64,000 nucleotides of DNA from Geminocystis sp. NIES-3709 (GCF_001548115.1 NZ_AP014821.1:4086182-4150181), one strand, 5' to 3'; positions 18,303-28,378 are shown, numbered from the stretch's first letter. The notes: generated by a model from the letters alone, not told the origin. Numbers and translations: made by a program.

Positions 18303-19379
18303 CTAAATAGCAATAACTTCATCATTAAGTTGATGTAAATCAAGAGGAGAATCTTGCCATACTTTACCATCTAAAGCTAATTGTTCTATATAACTAGCTA
18401 ATTTTAATGCTTTTAAGGCTTGTTCACCTCCCACAGAAGGTTTATTTCCTCCTCTAACACAACTAACAAAATGTTCTAATTCAGCGTGTAAAGGTTCAAT
18501 ATTGCTAGTATAAACTTTTTCAATTAAACCGTCTTGACGATATAAAATTTGACCATAATCCGTAGTGTAGTTTGCCGTGGTTTGACGGTGGATTAAAATT
18601 TCATTGTTAAGAAAATCTGCTTCCGTAAGACTACTCTTACAATGGGCAACAATGCGACGAATTTTACGATGGGTTACTTTACTCGCCGTCACAGTAGCAA
18701 CAATTCCATTGGCAAAATTTAAGGTGGCAGTAACATAGTCTAAATATTTAGATTCTGCGGCACGACTACCTGTAGCACTTAATTTTGTAACAGGAGAACC
18801 TGCTAACTCTAGCAATAGATCTAAGTCATGAATCATTAAGTCTAACACAACAGATACGTCATTTGCTCGATCGGAATAGGGACTCATACGATGGGCTTCT
18901 AAAGCCAGTAAATTTTCTGTTTTTAAAACCTTACTTAACTCCTGAAAGGCAGGATTAAATCTCTCAATGTGTCCTACTTGTAAAATACAATTCGTCGAAG
19001 CGGCGGCATTAACTAAAGACTCGGCTTCTGCAATACTAGCGGCGATCGGTTTTTCTATTAAAACATGAACACCGGCATTAAGGCATTCTAAGCCAACTTG
19101 ATGGTGAAGTCTAGTAGGTGCAGCAATACAAACAGCTTCTACATGGGATAACATTTCCAAATAATTTTCAAAAAAATGAACCCGATACTTACTTGCAATG
19201 TCCAATCCTCTTTCGACATTAACATCGGCAATACCCACTAATTCAACATCTTTAAGTAAACTTAACACCCTAGTATGATGTTGACCCATATTACCAACCC
19301 CAATGACTCCCATCTTTAAAGGATGGTTATAATTTTTTTGCATCGGCAAATTTCCTGCCGATAATCGTTGATTTTTCAT
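18303..19379 (-). CDS. Gfo/Idh/MocA family NAD(P)-dependent oxidoreductase
   Basis: A Rossmann-fold dehydrogenase of 358 residues. The dinucleotide motif is 'GVIGVGNMGQHH', the family 'EKP' motif occurs in 'VLIEKPIAAS', and the substrate/catalytic segment is 'MIHDLDLLL'. The start at 19379 is preferred over a TTG 24 bp upstream because 'gaggag' lies upstream of this ATG; an internal ATG just before 'QKNYNH' is also possible. Closest in pattern to enzymes acting on UDP-sugars or inositol-like substrates, but the substrate is not determinable here. It is 62 bp from the DICT protein gene on the same strand. Confidence 0.85.
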   Translation of the reverse strand: MKNQRLSAGNLPMQKNYNHPLKMGVIGVGNMGQHHTRVLSLLKDVELVGIADVNVERGLDIASKYRVHFFENYLEMLSHVEAVCIAAPTRLHHQVGLECLNAGVHVLIEKPIAASIAEAESLVNAAASTNCILQVGHIERFNPAFQELSKVLKTENLLALEAHRMSPYSDRANDVSVVLDLMIHDLDLLLELAGSPVTKLSATGSRAAESKYLDYVTATLNFANGIVATVTASKVTHRKIRRIVAHCKSSLTEADFLNNEILIHRQTTANYTTDYGQILYRQDGLIEKVYTSNIEPLHAELEHFVSCVRGGNKPSVGGEQALKALKLASYIEQLALDGKVWQDSPLDLHQLNDEVIAI

Positions 19380-19831
19380 TTTATTAACAACTCCTCTACA
19401 CAAATAATTTTAATACTTTTTGATATACTTATTTATTTAACTCAGATAGTATCACAGTTATTTTAATTATGCTGATCTTTTTCACCTAAAAGGGCAGGAA
19501 AATTCTTAACCGATAAAAATAAAATATAGCCGTCCTAAATTATTTGTGCTATTTCGCTCAAGATAGAATTTGAGAGTCAAAATTTAGTATTGTTACGCTA
19601 CAAAAATTGACAGGTTTTTTATATGATTCTAAGTCTTCTTAACCTTTTATGATAAGGGCTTATTTTAATTCGCATCACACATATTCAAAAGTTCAAAAAA
19701 CGAACTACTTACACTAAATTGAAACTGACAGTGAAAGGTTCTAACTAAAAAAAATCCTATGCCATTAAATGAAAAGGGGTTGAAGCCCCTAATTTATAAT
19801 ATATAATATCAAATCAATTTTTTCAATTTTT
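19380..19831. other. Intergenic spacer, about 450 bp
   Basis: AT-rich, no gene seen. At about 19776-19792 'aaggggttgaagcccctaa' is a short GC-rich palindrome directly downstream of the 55-residue gene on the minus strand; followed on that strand by A-rich sequence, it is only a weak terminator candidate. Confidence 0.4.
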
Positions 19832-19999
19832 TTATTTCAAATGTAAATAAGCTGCTTCTCTTTCTAATTGTTCAACTAATTTCTGATCACCCTGACTTCT
19901 AGCCACTTCTAAACGATGTTCTAAATTTTTGCGTAAACTATCTTTATAAGCCTGACCAGCGTTAGCACTCATTTGACTTTTACGAGTAATATTCACCAT
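19832..19999 (-). CDS. Conserved-looking 55-residue small protein, unknown function
   Basis: A small gene found by reading the minus strand: ATG at 19999, stop at 19832, with a strong Shine-Dalgarno 'aaggag' 7 bp upstream. The product is charged and helical, with 'SANAGQAYKDSL', 'NLEHRLEVARSQGD' and 'LVEQLEREAAYL', predicted as two amphipathic helices and no membrane segment. I have an impression of similar short proteins in other cyanobacteria but cannot name a family. It is isolated, with more than 380 bp to the histidine kinase gene start and about 450 bp to the oxidoreductase. The good ribosome site and even composition argue that it is real. Confidence 0.72.
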   Translation of the reverse strand: MVNITRKSQMSANAGQAYKDSLRKNLEHRLEVARSQGDQKLVEQLEREAAYLHLK

Positions 20000-20382
20000 T
20001 TTGCACTCCTTTTTATTAAAACTACTTTTATTATTTATTTTTCACTACTTTTATCATAACCATCTGCCGGAAGAAATGTATATTTTGTTACAAAATCTTA
20101 ATGTAATAGTACTTAAATACTCATAAAAAAAAGAAGAAATTATAGAGAGTTAAAGTCATAAAGCATTGAAAAAAAACTTTTTATATAGCAATAAACGAGA
20201 TACTTAGAACATTGATAAATTCTGAAACCATTATATATTTAGTATTTTCCCTTTCCCTTTTGCCCTGTGCCTCCTGCCTTCTGCTATAGTTGTTTGTGGG
20301 TGCTACGACATCTAATAATATTCCATTGGTTTGTCTTTCTCCTGTGTGCAAAGTTTTTCTGACTAATTATTTCATTATTTTT
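20000..20382. other. Intergenic spacer before a sensor kinase, about 380 bp
   Basis: Divergent spacer between the 55-residue gene (minus) and the sensor kinase (plus). It is AT-rich; an open frame from a TTG at 20290 leads into the kinase, but its 31 extra residues look unlike the family start. No regulator site was recognised. Confidence 0.4.
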
Positions 20383-21732
20383 ATGTTTCAAGCTACTCGT
20401 CGTCGTCTAGCGATTTGGTACACTACGATAACTGCTGTTTTGTTGATTATTTTTGCTGTTGGGATTTATAGTTATGTTTATACTACTTTGCTCGATCGAA
20501 TTGATGATACATTAAAACACGTTTTAGAAATAGTTGAACCATCTTTAGTTATTGAAAGAGTAAGTAAAGAAAAAGGAACATATCAAGTAAATTTAGAGGG
20601 TAGTTTTTATCAACATCTTAGCGCCACAAATCAAGTGGAAGATGATCACATTGATTTAGAGTGGTTTAATCCTAATGGTGAATTATTATGGCAAACTTTA
20701 CAAGCTCCTTTACCGATTCCTTTATCTTTTAATTCAGGAGGTAAAACTATTCGGATTTCTGATGATTATTTATTAAGACAAATTACTAAAAGAGTGGAAA
20801 TTGGACGTTATGTTTTAGGTTATTTAAGGGTTAGTCATCCCTTATTTGATATGATAAAACCAATTCGTCAACTGATTATCGATTTAAGTTTAGCGATTAT
20901 TTTAATGATTATTTCTGTAGCTGGAATCGGGTGGTTTTTATCAGGAATTGCTATTCAACCAGTGATTGAGTCTTATCAAAGTTTAAAACAATTTACTGCA
21001 GATGCTTCTCATGAGTTACGCAACCCGATCGCTACTATAAAAACTAATATTCAGAGTTTATTATCTTATCCAGAAATTGATATTAACACTCAACAAAAAC
21101 AGTTAAAAATTTTAGAAAGATTAACTGAAAGATTGGGAAATTTAGTAAATGATTTATTATTCTTAGCAAGAAATGATAGCGGTATTATTAAACCTAATTT
21201 CAGTTCCATTCCTTTAGATGCTTTATTGTTGGAAGTAGTAGAAGAACAAAAAATAATTGCTAAACAAAAAAATATTAATTTATCTCTTTCTATTGAGGAC
21301 GATCGAGGAGATAATATACAAGAAAATTTATTTACAATAAAAGCTGATTGGGGTGAAATAAATCGTTTATTTACTAACTTAATAAGTAATGCTATTTTTC
21401 ATGGTTTAGATCAGAGTATTAATAAAAATTTATCTATCGAAGTAATTTTAAAAATCGTTACTAAACAGCACAAAAGTTACTGTCAGGTAGAAATAAAAGA
21501 CAATGGTATTGGTATCCCTGAAAGTATTTTACCTCATTTATTCGATCGTTTTTATCGAGGAGATTGTTCCCGTACTCACGGTAATAATAATTATAGTACA
21601 GGTTTAGGATTAGCGATCGTCCTTGCTATTGTAGAGAATCATCAAGGAAAAATAAGGGTAGAAAGTAAAACGGGGGAGGGGAGTAACTTTATTGTCACCC
21701 TGCCTCTTATAACTGAGAGTATTTTACAATAA
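20383..21732 (+). CDS. Membrane sensor histidine kinase
   Basis: A 449-residue kinase starting at ATG 20383 ('MFQATRRRLAIWYT'), where a basic N-terminus leads directly into the first membrane segment (about 9-32). A periplasmic loop of about 145 residues follows, then a second membrane segment (about 175-198), H-box 'ASHELRNPIATIKT', N-box 'NLISNAIFHG', G1 'DNGIGIPES', F-box 'HLFDRFYRGD' and G2 'GLGLAIVLAI'. The RR-x-LA-W-Y start resembles several cyanobacterial Hik proteins that pair with OmpR-type regulators. No response regulator gene is adjacent, so the partner lies elsewhere. It is convergent with rpsN. Confidence 0.88.
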   Translation: MFQATRRRLAIWYTTITAVLLIIFAVGIYSYVYTTLLDRIDDTLKHVLEIVEPSLVIERVSKEKGTYQVNLEGSFYQHLSATNQVEDDHIDLEWFNPNGELLWQTLQAPLPIPLSFNSGGKTIRISDDYLLRQITKRVEIGRYVLGYLRVSHPLFDMIKPIRQLIIDLSLAIILMIISVAGIGWFLSGIAIQPVIESYQSLKQFTADASHELRNPIATIKTNIQSLLSYPEIDINTQQKQLKILERLTERLGNLVNDLLFLARNDSGIIKPNFSSIPLDALLLEVVEEQKIIAKQKNINLSLSIEDDRGDNIQENLFTIKADWGEINRLFTNLISNAIFHGLDQSINKNLSIEVILKIVTKQHKSYCQVEIKDNGIGIPESILPHLFDRFYRGDCSRTHGNNNYSTGLGLAIVLAIVENHQGKIRVESKTGEGSNFIVTLPLITESILQ

Positions 21733-21757
21733 GGATGTTAGTCAATTTAACATCAAA

Positions 21758-22060
21758 TTACCAGCTAGATTTAACTACACCCGGTAATAAACCTTCATGA
21801 GCCCATTCTCTAAGAACATTACGAGATAAGCCAAAATCACGATAGTAACCTCTAGGTCTTCCTGTCACCCAACAACGATTACGTTGACGATAGGGAGAAC
21901 TATTTAAAGGGAGTCTTTGAAACTTGCGTTGTAACTCAAATTTTTCTAAAGGATCAGTGGCCGCATTAATTTGTTCTTTTAATTCTGCTCTTTTATTGGC
22001 ATATTTAGCTACTAACTTGGCACGTTTTGTTTCCCGTGCAATCATTGATTTTTTAGCCAT
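21758..22060 (-). CDS. rpsN: 30S ribosomal protein S14
   Basis: 100 residues, the long zinc-free form of S14 usual in cyanobacteria and plastids. Signature segments: 'MAKKSMIAR' at the start, '[20 protein letters not shown]' in the middle and '[13 protein letters not shown]' at the end. It lacks the CxxC pair of the zinc form. It sits alone outside the main ribosomal protein operon, as in many cyanobacteria. Confidence 0.97.
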   Translation of the reverse strand: MAKKSMIARETKRAKLVAKYANKRAELKEQINAATDPLEKFELQRKFQRLPLNSSPYRQRNRCWVTGRPRGYYRDFGLSRNVLREWAHEGLLPGVVKSSW

Positions 22061-22171
22061 TTAAACTATACTTATATACTAAGTTAAATATAAACACAAC
22101 ATCCTCTATCATAACTCATCTATCGAATAATAAACAATCAATTGTTAATTGTCAATTTTAAAGATTAATTA

Positions 22172-22543
22172 TTATTCAACGGTGATAGTACCGGCCATCC
22201 CAGCACCACGATGAGGCTCACAGTAGTAAGAATATTCACCCGGTTCGGTAAAAGTAACGTCAAAAGATTCACCCGGAGAAAATGCCAATCCTTTATGGCT
22301 TAATTTATCCGCATTTTTTACGGAACTATCAAAAACTACATTATGAGGAGCAAGTTTGTTATTGACCCATTTAACAGTATCACCAGTTTTAATGGTTACT
22401 TTAGCCGGTTGAAACGCTAACATTCCGCTATCTGCACCCATTTTAACTTCTACGGTATCTGCATAGGCTGGAGTAACCGCACTAAAAATCATGGTAACGG
22501 TTAATAGCAAAGAAGATAATAATAATCCTAGTTTCTTTATCAT
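22172..22543 (-). CDS. petE: Plastocyanin
   Basis: A 123-residue precursor: signal peptide of about 28 residues ending 'AYA', then a type 1 copper domain of about 95 residues. The copper ligands are visible as His in 'LAPHNVVFD' and Cys, His and Met in '[13 protein letters not shown]'. It carries electrons in the thylakoid lumen from cytochrome b6f to photosystem I (or to an oxidase). Expression is copper-dependent in cyanobacteria; the 326-bp upstream spacer should hold that control but no operator is recognised. Confidence 0.97.
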   Translation of the reverse strand: MIKKLGLLLSSLLLTVTMIFSAVTPAYADTVEVKMGADSGMLAFQPAKVTIKTGDTVKWVNNKLAPHNVVFDSSVKNADKLSHKGLAFSPGESFDVTFTEPGEYSYYCEPHRGAGMAGTITVE

Positions 22544-22869
22544 GGTCTTTTTTTTAAATTTTTTCTCGATTTTCCTATCATCATACTATGAACTTTGACC
22601 ACTTGTCATTTTTAGCTACAAATTTTTTTTCTTTTACAATTTTTTATGTAAAATAATCTTGAAATAGCTTGTATAGTCATTTCACAGAATAATGAAACAA
22701 AATTAAGACCTGTAACTACTGTTTATCAAAGACTTAGGTTTTTAAAAGTGCCTCAACGTTAATTGAAACAATTATATCATGTATTGTGCCTCAGCCAATT
22801 ACTATAAGACTATTTTTGCTCTTTTAATAATTTTATAATTTAAGAATACAATTCTAAAAAGTTTTTGAG
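22544..22869. other. petE upstream spacer, 326 bp
   Basis: Lies between rsgA and petE, both on the minus strand, and must contain the petE promoter. It is AT-rich with several T-runs. No reading frame, terminator or copper-regulator site could be identified with confidence. Confidence 0.4.
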
Positions 22870-23892
22870 TTATTCATCTTCATCAAAAACATTGAAAGAT
22901 AAATTTTCTAACTCTTGATTACTAACTTTTCGTGATACTCGACGATATTTTTTACTTTCTAATTTGGGCTCGGTATATTTTGTACCATCACTCTTAAATT
23001 TTGTCTTTTGAGTTGATTCTTGATTTTTTGTTTGAGCTATCTTTTGATTATTAACGATCGTTTCTTCTAAAAATCTGAGATAATATTCATAACGTTCCCA
23101 TTCTCCTTTAACTACACAATCGGGTTCGTCTCGATGAATGCAATTATGAAATTTACAATTATTTTTTGCTAATTTTTCCTTTGCTTCGGGAAAATAATTA
23201 ATTAATAACTCTGGTAAAAAATCAAAATTTGGTTGATTAAACCCCGGACTATCGGCAATAAAACCCCCTTCTAAAAGTTCAAATAATTCTACATGACGAG
23301 TGGTATGACGACCTTTTTGCAATTTACCAGAAACTGCCCCGATACGAATATCTAATTCTGGAATTAATATCGATGCTAGACTAGATTTTCCCACGCCACT
23401 AGGTCCTGCTAAGATAGTAATTTTGTTCTGAATAGTTTTTTTTAAGGATTCAATACCTTCTTGAGTATTCACACTGAAAAAATATGGGTTATAACCCCAG
23501 TTTTTAAGTTTTATAGACCATTGTTCTTTCTCGTCTATGGTAATTAGATCTACTTTATTTAAGCCTAATATAAGCCTTAAATTGGTGGATTCTGCTTTCA
23601 CTAAAAACCGACTTAGTTGTACCGGATCTAAAGTAGGTTCTTCTAAGGCAAATACTAATAATATTTGTTCTGCATTGGCGATGGGAGGTCTTTCTAATTC
23701 AGTAATTCTAGGTAATACTTTAGCTATCGCACCTCGTTCAAATTCACTAGATTTTATGATAACTCGATCGCCCACCAACACTGATTGACCGATTTTTTTC
23801 AAACGAGTAGGACGGGTACACAAAAGAGTGACTTGAGAATCTAAACGAACTTGATAAAAATTTGCCTGAACAGCAATTACTGTCCCGATCAT
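22870..23892 (-). CDS. rsgA: Ribosome small subunit-dependent GTPase A
   Basis: A 340-residue circularly permuted GTPase that assists late 30S maturation. An N-terminal OB fold ('GTVIAVQANFYQVRL') is followed by G4 'LGLNKVDLI', G1/P-loop 'AGPSGVGKSSLAS' and G3 'DSPGF', the order typical of the permutation. A zinc knuckle 'CKFHNCIHRDEPDC' follows, then a long basic C-terminal tail ('KYRRVSRKVSNQ'). It is followed upstream by tusA-like and dnaJ genes in the same direction (spacings 55 and 58 bp), suggesting one transcript dnaJ-tusA-rsgA. Confidence 0.95.
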   Translation of the reverse strand: MIGTVIAVQANFYQVRLDSQVTLLCTRPTRLKKIGQSVLVGDRVIIKSSEFERGAIAKVLPRITELERPPIANAEQILLVFALEEPTLDPVQLSRFLVKAESTNLRLILGLNKVDLITIDEKEQWSIKLKNWGYNPYFFSVNTQEGIESLKKTIQNKITILAGPSGVGKSSLASILIPELDIRIGAVSGKLQKGRHTTRHVELFELLEGGFIADSPGFNQPNFDFLPELLINYFPEAKEKLAKNNCKFHNCIHRDEPDCVVKGEWERYEYYLRFLEETIVNNQKIAQTKNQESTQKTKFKSDGTKYTEPKLESKKYRRVSRKVSNQELENLSFNVFDEDE

Positions 23893-23947
23893 AAAAGTTG
23901 ATAGTCAATAAATTGATAATTATTCCTCATTTCTCCTTCCTTATTAT

Positions 23948-24172
23948 TTATTTTGCTTGTACACATAAAGAAAAATACTCTCCTAGATCCTCGATCGATT
24001 CGAGATGATAACCTTCGATCGTTAAGCTATTTGGTACTTGTTCGATCGGTTCGCCACTATCTAGCAATATTTCTAAAATTTCTCCCGATGACATTTTTTC
24101 TAGTTGTAACTTACTACGTACAAAGTTAATAGGGCAGGGAGTTCCCCTTAAATCTAGCTTTTTTTTATTCAT
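23948..24172 (-). CDS. TusA/SirA-type sulfurtransferase family protein
   Basis: A 74-residue protein with the family motif 'LDLRGTPCPINFV', where the Cys of CPxx is the sulfur-carrying residue, and 'ILLDSGEPIEQVP' matching the second conserved strand. TusA proteins relay persulfide sulfur for tRNA thiolation and cofactor synthesis. Its position between dnaJ and rsgA on the same strand suggests a link with translation or protein folding; that is inference. Confidence 0.9.
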   Translation of the reverse strand: MNKKKLDLRGTPCPINFVRSKLQLEKMSSGEILEILLDSGEPIEQVPNSLTIEGYHLESIEDLGEYFSLCVQAK

Positions 24173-24230
24173 AAAACCATTAAAAATAAGGAATTTTTTT
24201 GTTTGTCAATTGTTAATTGTTAATCATTAG

Positions 24231-25364
24231 TTATTTATGAAATATACTTTCAAAAAATCCCTCAAAACCTTTCTTTGAAGTGTGTTCCCCTTTAATCTGA
24301 GCTAATTTTTCTAATAATTCTCTTTCTTCTGAATTAATCTTTGTGGGAATATCCACCTTAATCGTTAATAGATGATTGCCACGACTAACAGAATTACCAA
24401 GTTTTGGCACTCCTTTATCTTCTAAAGTCATGACGGTATTAGGTTGCAAACCAGCTGGAATGGTAATTTCATAATCCCCGTCAATGGTTGGCACTTTCAG
24501 ACGGCAACCCAAAATAGCTTGTAAATAACTGATGGTCATTTCCGAAAGAATATTAACACCTTCTCGTTTAAAATGAGTATCATTATCTACTGTTAAATAT
24601 ACATATAAATCACCAGAAGGGCCGCCACGAGTACCGGCATCACCTTCACCACTAACCCGTAAACGAGTACCGTTATCAACCCCCGCTGGAATAGTAATTT
24701 TTAGTTTTTTACTAACTTGCTTACGACCTTGACCACCACAAGACTCGCATTTTTCTTCAATAATTTGCCCTTCTCCATTACAAGTTGGACAAGTGGAAAC
24801 CTGTGCAAAACTACCAAAAGGTGTTCTAGTTGCACGACGTACTTGACCTGTCCCACTACAAGTACCACAAGTTTTAGCTGTGCTACCTGATTTTGCACCA
24901 CTACCATTACAAGTTTGACAAGTTTCCAAATGAGGAATCTTGATTTCTTTTTCTCCTCCAAAAATACCTTCTCGGAATTTTAATTTGAGATCGAGACGTA
25001 AGTCATCTCCCCTAGTTGGTCCTCGACGACGGGTTGTCGTGCCGCCACCACTTCCGCCAAATCCGCCACCAAAAAAAGTTTCAAAAATATCGGCAAATCC
25101 GCCCATATCGTTAGGATCAAAGCCTACACCGCCTGAACCAGCACTTCCGACTCCTGCTTCTCCAAAGCGATCGTAACGAGCTCTAGTTTCTGGTTCTGAT
25201 AATACTTCATAAGCTCGATTTATTTCCTTAAAACGTTCTTCTGCTCCCTGATCTTTATTGACATCGGGATGATATTTCCGTGCCATTTTACGATAAGCTG
25301 ATTTTAATTCTTCTTTAGTAGCAGTGCGGGAAACACCCAGAATTTCGTAGTAGTCGCCTGGCAT
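24231..25364 (-). CDS. dnaJ: Chaperone protein DnaJ (type I)
   Basis: A 377-residue full-length DnaJ. The J domain carries 'HPD' in 'KYHPDVN'; a Gly/Phe-rich region follows ('GGFGGSGGG'); four zinc-binding repeats are visible ('CQTCNGSG', 'CGTCSGTG', 'CPTCNGEG', 'CESCGGQG'), then the peptide-binding C-terminal domains ('GDLYVYLTV', '[10 protein letters not shown]'). It works with DnaK and GrpE in folding and disaggregation. It is first in the dnaJ-tusA-rsgA row; dnaK and grpE are not in the window. Confidence 0.97.
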   Translation of the reverse strand: MPGDYYEILGVSRTATKEELKSAYRKMARKYHPDVNKDQGAEERFKEINRAYEVLSEPETRARYDRFGEAGVGSAGSGGVGFDPNDMGGFADIFETFFGGGFGGSGGGTTTRRRGPTRGDDLRLDLKLKFREGIFGGEKEIKIPHLETCQTCNGSGAKSGSTAKTCGTCSGTGQVRRATRTPFGSFAQVSTCPTCNGEGQIIEEKCESCGGQGRKQVSKKLKITIPAGVDNGTRLRVSGEGDAGTRGGPSGDLYVYLTVDNDTHFKREGVNILSEMTISYLQAILGCRLKVPTIDGDYEITIPAGLQPNTVMTLEDKGVPKLGNSVSRGNHLLTIKVDIPTKINSEERELLEKLAQIKGEHTSKKGFEGFFESIFHK

Positions 25365-25973
25365 ATTAGTTGATAATTATTACTTTTATTAGTCTGCTCT
25401 ATATACACTATCACTAAACATTCTATCTCATTACCTTAACATTTTTTAAGAAATTAACAATTTGAGTGTAATTAGGGTCTGCGGAATAAGGACGAAAGCT
25501 ATTAAAATCTAAGATTTAGGCATACTACATTCACAAAAAAGTCTACATTTTTAGCGATTTTTACTCAAAAACCTAACACTTTGACTTTATTTTTATTAGG
25601 TACAAATAAAAAGCATTAAATTTAATAAGTAATTGAAGTAAATCAAGTTTTTTTATTCCTTTTTCCTGTTTTGTGTTTCCCGTTCTCTCTGTTTACCTAT
25701 AATTTTATAGTTTACTGAGGTTAAATAGAAAAAGTAACACATATTAAAAACTTCTGACTAGATTCGTTTCCCCAGAATTATAGCAATTATCTTCTTTAAA
25801 AACTCCTCTTACTTAAAAAGAGAAAAAAGTATTAGATTTTTTTTTTAATAAATTATCTGAGGAGGGGAAATTTATATATAAAAATCTTTGAGTTTATCTC
25901 AGAAGTATTCTTTTCCGCATTTGAGATAGAATGCTTAACAAAAGAGAAAACAAACATAAGGGAATCATAGTTC
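25365..25973. other. Divergent intergenic region, about 610 bp
   Basis: Separates dnaJ (minus) from the MoxR gene (plus). It is AT-rich with long T-runs. No reading frame with a ribosome site, no CIRCE-like inverted repeat and no other recognisable operator was found. Confidence 0.4.
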
Positions 25974-26882
25974 ATGAGAGACAAAATTACCATTCTTAAA
26001 GAAAATTTAGCACGTACCATTGTGGGAAAAGATGATGCGATCAAATTAGTCATAGTTGCTTTATTGAGTGGTGGTCATGCTTTATTAGAAGATGTTCCTG
26101 GAGTCGGTAAAACTTTACTAGCTAAATCTCTTGCTCGTTCTATTAATGGGAAATTTCAACGGATTCAATGCACCCCAGATTTATTACCTAGTGATGTAAC
26201 AGGAACAAATATATGGAATCCCAACAGTAGAGAATTTGAATTTTTAGCAGGTCCTGCTTTTGCTAATATCTTACTAACCGATGAAATAAATCGGGCGACT
26301 CCTCGTACCCAATCTTCTTTATTAGAAGTAATGGAAGAAAAACAAATTACTGTTGATGGTGTTGCTCGTTTTGTACCTTCTCCTTTCTTTGTCATTGCCA
26401 CTCAAAACCCCGTAGAATATCAGGGTACATTTCCCTTACCAGAGGCACAAATGGATCGTTTTACCATCTCTTTTAGTTTAGGTTATCCTTCTTTTGATGA
26501 AGAATTGTTGATGTTGGAAAGACAACTAAATCCTACTACGGTTAATGAACTTTCCCCTTGTATTAGTTTAGAGGAGGTTGCACAGTTACAAAAACAAGTA
26601 ACTCAAGTAAAGGTTACAAAAGAGTTGCAAAAATATATTGTCAATATTGTGTCGGCTTCTAGGGTAGATGATGAAATTACTTTGGGTGTTAGTCCTCGTG
26701 GCACGATCGCTCTACAAAAAGCGAGTCAATCATTCGCATTTTTAGACGGTAGAGACTATGTTATTCCCGATGACATTAAATTTTTAGCACCCAGTGTATT
26801 ATCTCATCGTTTAATTCCATCAGGTGGTAGAAATGCCAAGGTAATAGTAGCTCGTTTATTAAATACGATCGCCATAGATTAA
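25974..26882 (+). CDS. MoxR-family AAA+ ATPase
   Basis: 302 residues. Walker A 'DVPGVGKTLLAKSLA', Walker B 'ILLTDEINRATPRTQ', sensor 1 'VIATQNPVEYQGTFPLPEAQ', and the C-terminal lid with 'GVSPRGTIALQKASQ' are all present. MoxR proteins act as chaperones that insert cofactors or assemble complexes, usually beside a DUF58/vWA protein; none is adjacent here. The start ATG at 25974 follows a long AT-rich leader. Complete and of usual family length. Confidence 0.92.
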   Translation: MRDKITILKENLARTIVGKDDAIKLVIVALLSGGHALLEDVPGVGKTLLAKSLARSINGKFQRIQCTPDLLPSDVTGTNIWNPNSREFEFLAGPAFANILLTDEINRATPRTQSSLLEVMEEKQITVDGVARFVPSPFFVIATQNPVEYQGTFPLPEAQMDRFTISFSLGYPSFDEELLMLERQLNPTTVNELSPCISLEEVAQLQKQVTQVKVTKELQKYIVNIVSASRVDDEITLGVSPRGTIALQKASQSFAFLDGRDYVIPDDIKFLAPSVLSHRLIPSGGRNAKVIVARLLNTIAID

Positions 26883-27050
26883 TAAAATATCTCTACAAGC
26901 AATCCTAACACTCAGGAAAATATTTTTTCTCGCAAAGGAGCAAAGAACGCAAAATATAAACAATGTCTTTTATCGAACTCCTTTGTCTCTAGAACGATCG
27001 TATGATACCCTGAAAAAGAAAAGAGTATAAGGTTAAGGTTATATACAAAA

Positions 27051-28247
27051 ATGGACTATAAGGATTTTAGCAAGAGACGACGCTCTTTAGCCCTAGCCCT
27101 ACTGACACTGCTCCTCCCTCTTGTTGTTATTAGTCTTATCATAGAGCGCCCTGTAGAGATTGCTCCCGAACAGTTTGATTTTATCAGAGGGTTATTTCCT
27201 TCTAATCCGCTTCTCACCATATTTGGTGCTGTGGGCTTGTTGATTCTTGCACAAACCACCTTTCCGAAAACGACGCAAAAGATTGTTAATAAACTATCTT
27301 CCTTCAAGGCTCTAAAGATTTCATTGATCATCTCTTTCGTATTCACAACAATCGCAGGTACGGGTTTCTTCCACGCTGTGGCAGCCGCAGCTACTCGCAA
27401 TGAAAATGAAGCTGGTTCATGGTTTGAAGGGGTTAATACAGTGTTACAAGGGGCGGGATTAATTATTCAAAGTCTCCTCACCTATAGCTTATACATTCTA
27501 ACTCGGGAACAGACCAAGCAATCTATAAATCAAAGTGCTGCCGCCGCCGCTGCTAATACCCAAAGTTTCAGTGTTAACCTGATTAACACCATTCTTACGG
27601 CTGATGGGGTAATGGATCCACGGAAAGGGAAAATAAACGCTATTCGAGGACTTCTGTTTTCTACGATCAACGGGATTCGCATGGGGAGTAGCGATGACTT
27701 ACATACAGTATTCGTACAGCTATTGGAAAATAACCTTACATCTCCTATTCTCTTGATTTCTCAGTCGAACTCAATCAACACCGATCGAAAAGGTAATCCT
27801 GTTTGTTGTTACTGTGCAGATCCTATCAATTCTAATATTGTTCAGGTTGTAGATCTTGGAGACAAGAAACTCGCCCAGAAGTTGGAAGGTTCTATTCTTG
27901 ATGGACATATGCTTGATGGATTCGATTTTTGGGGAGCAATAATCAAAAAGTTTTCTTTACGAAATACGAGCTTAGTACAAGTTTCTCTGATACGGGCTAC
28001 CTTTATTGATGTGGACTTTCGGGGAGCAGATCTTTCTGGAGCTATTCTCACCCCAAGTAACCGTGATAGAATCTTAGCGGACGAATTTGGACTTCGACAA
28101 TTACCAGACGAAGAAATCATGCCCAAATTTCTTGGCAACTGTCAGTTTAACGGTGCAACTATGGAGCGAAACTTATATGACTTACTAAAAACCATCCTTG
28201 GAGAAAGTGCAAACAACGCGCTTGAAGGAGTCATTGTCAATGAGTGA
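27051..28247 (+). CDS. Membrane protein with C-terminal pentapeptide-like repeats, unknown function
   Basis: 398 residues. Four hydrophobic segments lie in the first 150 residues (about 13-30, 52-68, 86-110, 128-148). An Ala-rich stretch ('SAAAAAANT') and a soluble part follow, including 'CCYCADPINSN' with three close cysteines. Residues about 290-335 show a short run of pentapeptide-like repeats ('LRNTSLVQVSLIRATFIDVD', 'FRGADLSGAIL') with a second small patch near 370 ('CQFNGATMERNL'). Codon choice and GC content look slightly higher than in the neighbours. I do not recognise the family. The gene ends right where a truncated minus-strand frame begins. Confidence 0.7.
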   Translation: MDYKDFSKRRRSLALALLTLLLPLVVISLIIERPVEIAPEQFDFIRGLFPSNPLLTIFGAVGLLILAQTTFPKTTQKIVNKLSSFKALKISLIISFVFTTIAGTGFFHAVAAAATRNENEAGSWFEGVNTVLQGAGLIIQSLLTYSLYILTREQTKQSINQSAAAAAANTQSFSVNLINTILTADGVMDPRKGKINAIRGLLFSTINGIRMGSSDDLHTVFVQLLENNLTSPILLISQSNSINTDRKGNPVCCYCADPINSNIVQVVDLGDKKLAQKLEGSILDGHMLDGFDFWGAIIKKFSLRNTSLVQVSLIRATFIDVDFRGADLSGAILTPSNRDRILADEFGLRQLPDEEIMPKFLGNCQFNGATMERNLYDLLKTILGESANNALEGVIVNE

Positions 28248-28347
28248 CGACGGGCAATCGGGCGATTGCTCTATATTGATCCACTAACGGTATAATGGCT
28301 TCTGGGGTTGGAGATAAATATTGACAAACTTGTTTTGCCACATCCAT
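28238..28347 (-). pseudogene. Possible N-terminal remnant of a lost gene
   Basis: On the minus strand an ATG at 28347 opens a frame reading 'MDVAKQVCQYLSPTPEAII', then 'PLVDQYRAIARLPV', that stops just inside the 3' end of the pentapeptide gene. The composition is protein-like but no family is recognised, and no strong ribosome site is visible. It could be the start of a gene whose remainder was replaced when the 27051-28247 gene arrived; chance is not excluded. Confidence 0.3.
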
Positions 28348-28378
28348 TATTTTTTATGCCCATTAGATAGAGGTAACT

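Noticed and set aside
25974..28247. MoxR ATPase plus membrane protein as a defence or MoxR-vWA system
   Set aside because: No DUF58 or vWA partner is present, and the membrane protein has pentapeptide-like repeats without any effector domain.
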